Positions 7,440-13,785 of a DNA stretch of 13,785 bases are shown here, piece after piece. A program made the position numbers and the translations under genes. Numbering within the stretch: position 1 is the stretch's first letter; each line of letters starts with the position of its first letter. The stretch is from CAZXCQ01 sp964639275. Its GTDB lineage: Bacteria > Desulfobacterota > DSM-4660 > Desulfatiglandales > Desulfatiglandaceae. Below the pieces are notes generated by a model that made no database searches, was not told the DNA's origin, and saw only the letters and a program-made list of their open reading frames with translations. The stretch spans positions 1-13,785 of the forward strand of contig CAZXCQ010000177.1 in the NCBI GenBank assembly GCA_964639275.1, given 5' to 3'.

Positions 7440-8015
7440 ATGAAACACTGGAGAATTTTAGGAATTGGGAATCAGCCATCGGTCTTCCAAGGCCTCAAAA
7501 GAGAAATCCTGGAGCATTTTCCGGGGTGTTTGTTCGATCTTGCCACCACATTTGAAGATGGTCAAGAACTGCTGCTCATGTGTACGTACAACCTGGTCAT
7601 CGCAAACTTTGAAAATCCTCCGGCATTGGACCTGGCTTCTCTCATAGCGGGACGAGGGTTCCCTGTTTTGGCCCTCAGCCGGAACGGCATACCCCTTTAC
7701 CCCGATGGCATGTATGTTGGTGCTGTGGTTTATCCCGAAAATCCGGCGAAAGCCGGTCTGGCAGCGCTGCGGCTCCTCAAACATCAGCGGTATGAGCGAT
7801 GGAAAGGCCTTCTCAAAAACACCCTGAGATTGCCATCCCGGATAGAGTTCCGGCCCGTGTCCAAAAAACCACCTGAGGTCTCTTTTTGCGGGCAGATCCA
7901 GGGCCGTTTTTGTAAAGTCAAACACACTGTCATAATCAAAGCGCAATCCCATTTTATTGTAGTATTGTTCCAGCAATCTTTTCGGTCGATAATCCCTAAA
8001 GTCACACGGGACTGA
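7440..8015 (+). CDS. Degenerate receiver-like (pseudo response regulator) protein, 3' end probably altered
   Basis: The first ~150 residues look like a stand-alone receiver domain with a C-terminal tail: MKHWRILGIGNQPSVFQGLK (beta1-alpha1), YNLVIANFENP (beta3), FPVLALSRNGIP (beta4), then RYERWKGLLKN and KKPPEVSF. The usual acidic pair after beta1 is replaced by Gly-Asn and the phosphoacceptor Asp by Asn56. It should therefore not be phosphorylated in the normal way. The start at 7440 is preferred over 7434 because AAGGGAGGG ends six bases before it. Beyond about 7885 the frame stays open to 8015, but it is antisense to the C-terminal coding part of the PP-loop gene and does not look like native protein. 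The natural stop appears to be lost. The role is probably protein-protein signalling, with the partner unknown. Confidence 0.65.
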   Translation: MKHWRILGIGNQPSVFQGLKREILEHFPGCLFDLATTFEDGQELLLMCTYNLVIANFENPPALDLASLIAGRGFPVLALSRNGIPLYPDGMYVGAVVYPENPAKAGLAALRLLKHQRYERWKGLLKNTLRLPSRIEFRPVSKKPPEVSFCGQIQGRFCKVKHTVIIKAQSHFIVVLFQQSFRSIIPKVTRD

Positions 8016-8791
8016 AAGAGTCGGTATGCCTGTCTTTTCGATTGTATAAAGGATATCACAGCCATTGTATTTGAGAACAGGCCTGAAGACCTTGTAACCT
8101 TCCTTCATCTTGAGAACCGGGTAAAAACGCTGGGCGGTTTCAATAAATCTCTTACTCTTGGCCCCTGCTCTGTTATCATCTCGTATTTCGCAAGTGTCTC
8201 TACGGACCGCTCGAGCGTACTGGCTACCTCAAGGGTTTTCCTTCACCCAATCGGTGAACGGATTTTGTCTACGGAGCCCCAAATAGCAGGGCTTCCCCAA
8301 ACATACTTGCGAAATTCGGGATCATAGTTATGGAACATATCAGACAGGATGTGTTCAATGGAATATCCAACAATATCCCAGAGGCTAAAACTGATGATCA
8401 GGACGAAATTTTCCAGGTCCCGTATCTCTTCAGTCACGATGGTCTTGAGTAAATCCTTCCGGACCTTTTGACAGGCATTACAAGGATTCTCTGCCTTATT
8501 CAATTGCTCATCTGTCTTAAGAAATCCGTGCCATACGATGTCTACACCACGATTGCTCCAATAAGATCCTATTCGATTCCTTTCGGTATCCGTATATCGA
8601 TGAATCGGAGACGCGCCTATATCGGTTTCAAAATCAAACCCGAACTCCTTTCCAGCCCTTAAAATAAAATCCAGGCTAAGAGATGAGTCCTTTCCGGCTG
8701 AAAACGCAATATAGATCTTCCTTTTTACAAGAAGCTCCAGGATGGATTTGTATTCATCTCTCCAATGCGAATAATCTATCTCCACAGGCAT
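7890..8791 (-). pseudogene. PP-loop ATPase, TtcA/TilS-like, frameshifted
   Basis: The N-terminal part starts at ATG 8791, with GAGGAG six bases upstream. It has the PP-loop IAFSAGKDSS (an SGGxDS-type nucleotide-binding loop) and a PCNACQKVRK motif similar to the CxxC of TtcA-type tRNA thiolases. This frame stops at 8243. The C-terminal part continues in another frame: KSKRFIETAQRFYPVLK upstream of 8108, then FRPVLKYNGCDILYTIEKTG, PCDFRDYRPKRLLEQYY, and DYDSVFDFTKTALDLP ending near 7895. Between them, short pieces WVKENP and LEVASTLERSVETLAKYEMI in alternating frames look like native sequence. The best reading therefore needs up to three small indels near 8170-8245, some beside short homopolymer runs. 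After about 7890 the frame runs antisense into the receiver-like gene. Family members adenylate a substrate, usually for tRNA or sulfur chemistry. This copy is either a pseudogene or contains sequencing errors. Confidence 0.75.
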
Positions 8792-9262
8792 CTCCGTCTC
8801 CTCACAAAACATTAGCCCAGAAAACGCTCTCTCCTAAAAATCATATATCGAACACTGTATCAGGGCATATTACATGTCCCACGTTGTGGCCTTGATTGTC
8901 GGAAGAAAGTCCTTGTCGAGCCTTATAGATCTTCAAAGCTCTTTCTATCTCTATTCACGACCATTACTTTCCCTTCGTGGAAGTGACAAAAATGGTAGCA
9001 TAACTTGGACCATCGGCCAGGTTGATAGTTCAAAGGAATCCTTGATCGCCTTCAGCGCCTGGGGGAGAAATGGGAATACTTACGGGCTCTCGCATAGAGG
9101 TGGTGTTACGTTAATCCCTGGAAGGGGGTAAACTCCCGTTTTAAATCGCTTTTCGGAGTAATGGAGCAATTTTATCACTCCGGACTGCGGTCTAATTTTT
9201 GTGGCATAGCCATTAGTCTCTTATCACGTCCATAGAACGGGGATTTCCGCGTAGAATTCAAT

Positions 9263-9291
9263 TTGCAGTCACCGGCACGCTATGGTAAACT
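9263..9291 (+). promoter_or_regulatory. Weak candidate promoter for the FlgO-like gene
   Basis: TTGCAG (9263-9268) and TAAACT (9286-9291) are separated by 17 bases. If used, the leader would be about 110 nt and include the inverted repeat at 9310-9335. This rests on a consensus match alone. Confidence 0.22.
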
Positions 9292-9309
9292 GGGTACAGA
9301 ACCGACATT

Positions 9310-9335
9310 CACTTGACTCACCCCTTTTTCAAGTG
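9310..9335. repeat. Perfect 7-bp inverted repeat upstream of FlgO-like gene
   Basis: CACTTGA and TCAAGTG form perfect arms around a 12-base spacer, ending about 75 bp before the start codon. It could be an operator or a leader hairpin. The protein that might bind it is unknown. Confidence 0.4.
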
Positions 9336-9410
9336 TAGGTTTTGGAGTGTTGTTGATATCGGCTCTCATACCATCCATGTGTTATCTCTAAGAAATAATG
9401 AGGCAAGAAA

Positions 9411-10778
9411 ATGATCGTAAAGGACACAAGAAATAGGATTTCCGCAAGGACTCTTTTGTTGGGATTGATTCTGATTTGTTATTCGATCGGTGTTTCAAAG
9501 GTCTCAGCCCAGACCTATGATTTCGATGAAGGAATTGTAGTGCTTACTGAGGGTCTTATTTCCAAAAGAGGAGAGATTTTAAAAAAGGAGAAGATAGCGG
9601 TTTTTGGGATAATTGATGGCAAGTCAAGGAAAAGGTTCGAAATCTCCTCTTATATTGAAGACGGGATTGTCGACGTGCTCGTAAATGAAGGATATACGGT
9701 TATTGAGAGGAGAAGAATTGATGATGTAATTAAGAAAGAGATTAAGAAAACCGTTAATTTGTGGTTCGATGAAAGCAGCGTTGCCCAATTCGGGAAGCTT
9801 GTGGGAGCAGACGTGGTTGTGACAGGGCGATATGGTCGGTGGGGACACAGCATGTTAAAGATCAATATCAGGGCAATCAAGGTGGCTAATGGAAAGATTC
9901 TTGCAGCAAACAAAGTGAAGGTACTTACCGATAGGATCGCAGATCTATTGAAACCTGAAGAAAAGATCAAACCACCCATAACGGTTGCTGGCCTTTCAGA
10001 CAGCGGCCTTACAAGACCCTCTGTTCAAAAGGATTATCAAATCACGAATGTGAGATTTTTTGAGGGCGGAGATAGTACCCCCGATGTGGCTGACAGAAGA
10101 TATGGGAATAAATTCCCAAGAGAAACGACCAGACGCATATATACAGAACTGCGGATTAAGAACTTTAGATACAAAGAACGCGCTCACGAACACGATGTCG
10201 AATGGGTTTACTATAACCCGAATGGTAGTATCTGGGGAAAAATGAATAGCAAATTCAATGTAAAATCGATATGGGAGAATGCATGGATTCAAAGGGGTTG
10301 GGGTTGGAGTAATGCCGGCAATTGGTCCAGCGGGACATACCGAGTTAAACTCTTTATTGACGGAACTGAGGTTGCTGAAAACACCTTCAAAATACTCCCG
10401 GCCAAAAAGGATTATGAAATCACGAATGTGAGATTTTTTGAGGCCGGAGATAGTACCCCCGATGTGGCTGACAGAAGATATGGGAATAAATTCCCAAGAG
10501 AAACGACCAGACGCATATATACAGAACTGCGGATTAAGAACTTTAGATACAAAGAACGCGCTCACGAACACGATGTCGAATGGGTTTACTATAACCCGAA
10601 TGGTAGTATCTGGGGAAAAATGAATAGCAAATTCAATGTAAAATCGATATGGGAGAATGCATGGATTCAAAGGGGTTGGGGTTGGAGTAATGCCGGCAAT
10701 TGGTCCAGCGGGACATACCGAGTTAAACTCTTTATTGACGGAACTGAGGTTGCTGAGGAAAGCTTTGTTATATACTAG
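9411..10778 (+). CDS. Secreted FlgO/CsgG-like protein with two near-identical C-terminal modules
   Basis: A 455-aa exported protein. Residues ~1-34 form a signal peptide (hydrophobic TLLLGLILICYSIGV, cleavage probably near VSA-QT). Residues ~58-172 resemble the FlgO/CsgG N-terminal-type domain found in outer-membrane and periplasmic assembly proteins: KIAVFGI, SSYIEDGIVDVLVNEGYTVI, the ERRRIDDVIKKE helix, FGKLVGADVVVTGRYG, and AIKVANGKILAAN. After a linker come two ~118-aa modules, ~208-325 and ~334-451, that are all but identical. Each starts with ITNVRFFE, contains VEWVYYNPNGSIWGKM and ends NWSSGTYRVKLFIDG, which suggests an Ig-like beta-sandwich. I do not know a name for this module. The ATG at 9411 has GAGG seven bases upstream. 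The region is visibly more AT-rich than the formyltransferase/TIGR03084 pair, which hints at a different origin. It is likely anchored or soluble in the periplasm, possibly binding a surface polymer or partner. Confidence 0.85.
   Translation: MIVKDTRNRISARTLLLGLILICYSIGVSKVSAQTYDFDEGIVVLTEGLISKRGEILKKEKIAVFGIIDGKSRKRFEISSYIEDGIVDVLVNEGYTVIERRRIDDVIKKEIKKTVNLWFDESSVAQFGKLVGADVVVTGRYGRWGHSMLKINIRAIKVANGKILAANKVKVLTDRIADLLKPEEKIKPPITVAGLSDSGLTRPSVQKDYQITNVRFFEGGDSTPDVADRRYGNKFPRETTRRIYTELRIKNFRYKERAHEHDVEWVYYNPNGSIWGKMNSKFNVKSIWENAWIQRGWGWSNAGNWSSGTYRVKLFIDGTEVAENTFKILPAKKDYEITNVRFFEAGDSTPDVADRRYGNKFPRETTRRIYTELRIKNFRYKERAHEHDVEWVYYNPNGSIWGKMNSKFNVKSIWENAWIQRGWGWSNAGNWSSGTYRVKLFIDGTEVAEESFVIY
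10027..10378 (+). repeat. Tandem intragenic repeat, copy 1 (352 bp)
   Basis: Copy 1 of a direct repeat with a 378-bp period (126 codons). By eye it differs from copy 2 at only two positions: C/G at 10038 against 10416, and G/C at 10066 against 10444. Both differences change an amino acid (Gln/Glu and Gly/Ala). Confidence 0.95.
10405..10756 (+). repeat. Tandem intragenic repeat, copy 2 (352 bp)
   Basis: Second copy, directly following a 26-bp remainder of the first period. After 10756 the coding sequence ends differently from copy 1 (a short EESFVIY tail and stop). Confidence 0.95.
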
Positions 10779-10921
10779 GAAACGCCAATCCCCATAAGGT
10801 TTTAGTCCTTCCCTTGTTCAAGAGGCCCGCGCGCAGGCGAGAACATACCCTAACAAAAGCAAGGAGAAGAAAGGTGCTTGCGAATAACAAGATATATCAG
10901 ATCCGGGTATTAGCTGCACCT

Positions 10922-11839
10922 CTAAAACCCCTGATCTGAGCCCAGGGAATCCCGTCCCCTTGGGCTGTCAGGTTCGAAGTCTTTTCTCTCTGATCCTATT
11001 GCATCCCATCCCCCCTTTTGATAAGGTTGCACAGGGTTTATCAGGCGACCGGAACCGTGGAGCGGCTGATCTCGCGACTGTCCCGATGGGATGGCCGAGT
11101 CCGACCCGCCAACACTTTCCCAAGTATTGACCCGAGGTTGGTGTTCGATGGTCGGGGGCCTGCTTTCCTCAATAGACTTTCTCACTGCATCCATCAGGAC
11201 CTTGGTCAATTCGGCGGCGTTACTCGCCGCCAGATAGTTTCCACCTCCCACCTGAGCGATATCTCTAAGTTGCCTCTCTTCCTTAGACCCTTTTTTGATA
11301 CCGAAACCAATCACCTCTATGGAAATTGGCATATTCGCGCTTCTTGTTGGAGAGGGCTCGGGACCGGAGGCGGTTTGAAGAGGAGGGCCCGGTAGACTCC
11401 TCGATCCGATGACCTTCCAGCCATCCGGGGTTTTCTCCCACAACCATCGCATTTCACGAATGCTTTCAAACGTGTCTCCAGTTCCGGCCCATTGGGCGCG
11501 GATATGAAACAGACCCGAGGTTATCCAGTAGACTTGTCTACGGGTGAACGTGATCTGTTGAACCTCCACTCTGATGTTGTCCAACTGATTAAACGTTTGA
11601 GCCGTAGATGCGCGGTACTTGTCACAAATGTCTTCTCCGGCCCAGATCGCCCCGGATTTGAAGATACTCATCACCTTTTGAACATCCTTGTTTTGGAGGC
11701 CGTGGACATAGTCATTTATTCTAGCGCGGATATCCTCTTCAGCAGTATCTGCTGTGGCGATGTCCGAATACGGAATCGCAAGAAGGAACAGCAGGGAGGC
11801 CAAAGTCGTTTTTATTGCCTGCAAGGGTGTAGCCGCCAT
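10922..11839 (-). CDS. Exported NTF2-like protein carrying the C-terminal third of a VWA domain
   Basis: A 305-aa product from ATG 11839. Longer starts up to 11872 overlap the upstream gene. TTAGGAG lies ten bases before 11839. Residues ~1-31 are a signal peptide (TLASLLFLLAIPYSDIATA). Residues ~33-150 look like a SnoaL/DUF4440 (NTF2-like) fold: EEDIRARINDYVHGLQNKDV, then IREMRWLWEKTPDGWKVIGS. Residues ~170-225 read as the end of a VWA domain: beta5 PISIEVIGFGI, alpha5 RQLRDIAQVGGGNY, beta6, and the AAELTKVLMDAVRKS helix. The earlier VWA elements, including the MIDAS motif, are absent here but present in the adjacent upstream gene. The tail (~226-305) is hydrophilic, low in hydrophobics and probably disordered. 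The gene begins 20 nt after the upstream stop, so the two should be cotranscribed and perhaps translationally coupled. Function is unknown. Confidence 0.8.
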   Translation of the reverse strand: MAATPLQAIKTTLASLLFLLAIPYSDIATADTAEEDIRARINDYVHGLQNKDVQKVMSIFKSGAIWAGEDICDKYRASTAQTFNQLDNIRVEVQQITFTRRQVYWITSGLFHIRAQWAGTGDTFESIREMRWLWEKTPDGWKVIGSRSLPGPPLQTASGPEPSPTRSANMPISIEVIGFGIKKGSKEERQLRDIAQVGGGNYLAASNAAELTKVLMDAVRKSIEESRPPTIEHQPRVNTWESVGGSDSAIPSGQSRDQPLHGSGRLINPVQPYQKGGWDAIGSERKDFEPDSPRGRDSLGSDQGF

Positions 11840-11859
11840 TTCTCTCTCGCTCCTAATCT

Positions 11860-12915
11860 TCAATATAGCCAATAAAACCTCTCATTCAACCACCAGGGCC
11901 TTGACCATGAACCATCGGGTTGCCGGTGGCTACCCATTCTTCTTGTGAGATTACCCTCAATGTTCACACGCACGGCGCTGCCGGCGGGTACTCCCAAAGA
12001 ATCAAAGATGCCCATAAGCATCACGTGAGTGTCAAATTCACCGAAGCCGTTTTTGTGGTGGCGCTCGTGCATCAAAGTGCTGGCCACTTCTGCCAGATAT
12101 TTGTCGGGTCTTGGAGAAAGGGAATAGAATGCCCTGTAGCTCAGTAACCGCGGGTAAACGGTGAGGTTACCAGTAAGAGGATTGGTCGAGGCATCTGCAG
12201 AACTCATCCAGGGGTTGGGCTCATAGTATATTTGCCAGTTCCAGATTTCATCAGCGTATTTCTGGATCAATCTTGCCCGAGTATCATTGGGGTTGCTGGC
12301 CAGCAATTGCTTGGCCCGTCTTCTCATGAAAACGACTGTTTCTTTCAAACCCTCCAATGCGTTCTCTTTGTTAGGATGGTTGTCAAAATGCCAGTTTTTT
12401 GGAAACATCTCCACGCTCTCACGACGCTCCTTGATAGAGGCGGCAGCCTCAACCGGATTTCCCCCACAAGTTTCGCCGCCATCGGTGAGCATGATGATCT
12501 TTCCCTTCCGGCCAATGCCATTTTGGCGCAGGTATTTTGATGCCTCCGTCATAGAATATGTCAGTGGAGTGCTGCCGGCCGCACTGAAACCAAGACTGGT
12601 GAGGATTTTGTTGTCATCCTGGGTCAGGGGGGATTGGAGTCTGCAATTACCGCACCCGCTGAAAGCAAACAGGCAGATCTCGACTTTCTGATCTCTAAGT
12701 GATTTCTGGGCGGTTATGGATTTTATGGAATTGCGGACAGCATCCTTTCCTGCCTTAAGCTTGTCCCCGCTCATGCTACCTGAAGCATCGACCACAAAGG
12801 CGATGGACATCTCTAAGGCTTGGGAAGGCTCTGGCGCGCCGGTGAACCAACAAAAATTAAGGAGGCCAAAAACGAGCCATGCCCGTACTGGCCACACCAG
12901 GTGCCTGCTCTTCAT
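11860..12915 (-). CDS. Exported protein with truncated VWA domain fused to an HExxH module
   Basis: A 351-aa product. Residues ~1-34 form a signal peptide. Residues ~35-168 are the first two thirds of a VWA domain with a complete MIDAS: D43-A-S45-G-S47, Thr116 in GSTPL, and Asp145 in MLTDGGETC. Two paired-looking cysteines lie in SGCGNC. After alpha4 (NPVEAAASIKERR) the expected beta5/alpha5/beta6 part is missing. The protein instead continues with an unrelated ~180-aa module. That module contains LAEVASTLMHERHHKNGFGEFDTH, shown here in two pieces as LAEVASTL and MHERHHKNGFGEFDTH. It gives an HExxH motif (His283, Glu284, His287) with Glu293 nearby, which suggests a zinc-metallopeptidase-like fold. 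I do not recognise the family. GAGGAG lies seven bases before the ATG, and a perfect sigma70 promoter lies upstream. VWA domains bind protein partners through a metal ion, so an extracytoplasmic adhesion or processing role is possible. Confidence 0.82.
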   Translation of the reverse strand: MKSRHLVWPVRAWLVFGLLNFCWFTGAPEPSQALEMSIAFVVDASGSMSGDKLKAGKDAVRNSIKSITAQKSLRDQKVEICLFAFSGCGNCRLQSPLTQDDNKILTSLGFSAAGSTPLTYSMTEASKYLRQNGIGRKGKIIMLTDGGETCGGNPVEAAASIKERRESVEMFPKNWHFDNHPNKENALEGLKETVVFMRRRAKQLLASNPNDTRARLIQKYADEIWNWQIYYEPNPWMSSADASTNPLTGNLTVYPRLLSYRAFYSLSPRPDKYLAEVASTLMHERHHKNGFGEFDTHVMLMGIFDSLGVPAGSAVRVNIEGNLTRRMGSHRQPDGSWSRPWWLNERFYWLY

Positions 12916-12982
12916 CAGTTCACTCCTCTTCGATTACATCATGAGCCTAATAAAGGATAAGAACTCATTTCTTCTGGGCGAT

Positions 12983-13011
12983 ATTATAGAAAATTTTGAC
13001 TTGTGTGTCAA
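12983..13011 (-). promoter_or_regulatory. Consensus sigma70 promoter for the VWA operon
   Basis: On the minus strand TTGACA (13006-13011) is followed after exactly 17 bases by TATAAT (12983-12988). Every base matches consensus. Transcription would begin near 12976, leaving a leader of about 60 nt before ATG 12915. Confidence 0.8.
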
Positions 13012-13024
13012 TAAAAAGGGACAA

Positions 13025-13043
13025 GTGAACCCAAAACTTTCAC
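13025..13043. promoter_or_regulatory. Possible operator between divergent promoters
   Basis: GTGAA-N9-TTCAC forms a 5-bp inverted repeat centred between the two outward-facing -35 elements. A shared regulator could act here, but short arms of this size also occur by chance. Confidence 0.25.
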
Positions 13044-13060
13044 CTAAGGGCGTTTCATTC

Positions 13061-13090
13061 TTGACACTCATTCACAAAGATCCCTATACA
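13061..13090 (+). promoter_or_regulatory. Candidate sigma70 promoter for the MFS gene
   Basis: TTGACA (13061-13066), an 18-base spacer, then TATACA (13085-13090). The expected start is near 13097, about 75 nt before the GTG at 13172. It faces away from the VWA operon promoter. Confidence 0.6.
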
Positions 13091-13171
13091 TTCACCTTCA
13101 GGTGTGTTAAGAGTCTGATTGGCCTGAATCAAATTTGAGCATATACAACCGTTCGGCTTCCGAGATGTACT

Positions 13172-13753
13172 GTGGAGCTAAATAAGACGTCAGGGCGATA
13201 TGCTTTCGCACCATTTCAAAGATGGTGGCACATCGCATTATCGAGTATGGGAGGGCTTCTCGGTATGTCCTTATGGCTATCCGCGTCCGCGGTAGTTCCA
13301 CAACTCTCTGCCGAATGGGGCCTTGGCCATGCTCAAAGGTCATGGATGACGATGAGTGTTCAGATCGGATTTGTATTGGGCGCACTGTTAAGCGCACTTC
13401 TTAATCTTCCTGACCGCATTTCTTCCCGATATCTCTTTTCTGTCAGCGCTTTTGGCGGTGCATTGGTGAATGCTGCAATTCCACTCACCGTTACCACTGC
13501 TGGAGCGGCTCTAACGCTGCGCTTCCTTAGCGGGGTCGCTTTGGCAGGTATCTATCCGCCGTGTATGAAGCTCGTGGCAACATGGTGCAAACAGGATCGA
13601 GGTTTGGGAATCGGTCTTTTTGTAGGCGCACTGACCCTGGGCCTGGCGCCGCCTCATTTATTGAACGCCTTACCCGTAAATGAGAATGGCGCCATGCCGC
13701 CGTGGCGAACTGTGCTCCTTGGGACCTCCGCCTTAGGGCTTGCGCAGAAATAA
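13172..13753 (+). pseudogene. MFS transporter, N-terminal half only
   Basis: A 193-aa frame starting at GTG 13172, with only a weak ribosome site. It reads as the N-terminal half of a major facilitator superfamily permease with about six membrane spans: WWHIALSSMGGLLGMSLWLS, VQIGFVLGALLSAL, then the loop NLPDRISSRYLF (motif A region, Asp81/Arg82), FGGALVNAAIPLTV, LRFLSGVALAGIYPP, and LGIGLFVGALTLGLAP. MFS permeases usually have 12 spans and ~400 aa. This frame stops at TAA 13751-13753, with only 32 bases left in the window. It is therefore either truncated or frameshifted close to the end, and the C-terminal half cannot be assessed. The substrate cannot be told. Confidence 0.7.
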
Positions 13754-13785
13754 CTTCGCAGAATTGGCGTCCAGATTTGGGTCAG

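Larger units (their letters stand above)
8792..9410. other. Gene-poor region before the FlgO-like gene
   Basis: About 620 bp between divergent genes. A plus-strand open frame at 8874-9131 (85 codons) has no ribosome site or recognisable domain, and I do not call it a gene. The stretch contains a weak promoter candidate (9263-9291) and the inverted repeat at 9310-9335. It may contain remnants of an older gene that I cannot identify. Confidence 0.4.

Noticed and set aside
7042..7479. 145-codon open frame on the minus strand in the divergent region
   Set aside because: It has no family features and no ribosome site. It crosses the CRP box and overlaps the start of the receiver-like gene.
7458..7885. 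Continuation of the PP-loop frame as coding sequence
   Set aside because: It is antisense to the native-looking receiver-like gene and shows no PP-loop family character.
8874..9131. 85-codon plus-strand open frame
   Set aside because: No ribosome site and no recognisable domain. Length is within chance for this composition.
9996..10670. 224-codon minus-strand open frame over the repeats
   Set aside because: It is the antisense shadow of the duplicated modules and is internally repeated for that reason alone.
10779..10921. Search for a bidirectional terminator between the FlgO-like gene and the VWA operon
   Set aside because: Only short imperfect repeats (such as AAGG/CCTT) without a T run were found.
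12716..13138. 140-codon plus-strand open frame over the start of the VWA gene
   Set aside because: It overlaps the strongly supported VWA start, ribosome site and promoter on the other strand and has no domain features.

Overview
The window looks like a piece of a bacterial chromosome or metagenomic contig from the former Deltaproteobacteria (Desulfobacterota). This is an inference. It rests on the style of the large hybrid histidine kinase, the degenerate receiver-like protein with a Trp-rich tail, the PP-loop ATPase type, and moderate GC with purine-rich GGAGG-type ribosome sites. No rRNA, tRNA, CRISPR array or transposase was seen.

Left third (1-4525): a minus-strand pair encodes an unrecognised ~275-290 aa protein and a small FMN-binding lipoprotein. 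A plus-strand gene then encodes an 857-aa membrane hybrid sensor kinase (TM region, two PAS, HisKA, HATPase, receiver). Middle (4638-6404): a minus-strand pair encodes a TIGR03084-type mycothiol-isomerase-like metal protein and a methionyl-tRNA formyltransferase/10-formyl-THF hydrolase-like protein. 

The stretch 6483-8791 is damaged. It holds a Crp/Fnr regulator with a large internal deletion, a textbook CRP-type palindrome upstream of it, a receiver-like gene that has lost its phosphorylation residues, and a frameshifted TtcA-like PP-loop ATPase. The last two run tail to tail into each other without stops of their own. This may be genuine gene decay or local assembly/sequencing error.

The right third (9411-13785) carries secreted proteins. 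A FlgO/CsgG-like periplasmic or outer-membrane protein ends in two almost identical 126-residue modules. Next to it is a two-gene minus-strand operon in which one von Willebrand factor A (VWA) domain appears cut in two. The upstream gene has the MIDAS-bearing N-terminal two thirds followed by an HExxH-containing module. The downstream gene has an NTF2-like domain followed by the missing C-terminal third of a VWA fold. This operon has a perfect sigma70-type promoter (TTGACA-N17-TATAAT) facing away from another strong promoter that drives an MFS transporter gene, which stops after about half the normal length near the window edge.

The most unusual item is the split VWA pair. Next are the fresh intragenic duplication and the perfect CRP box beside a broken Crp-family gene.
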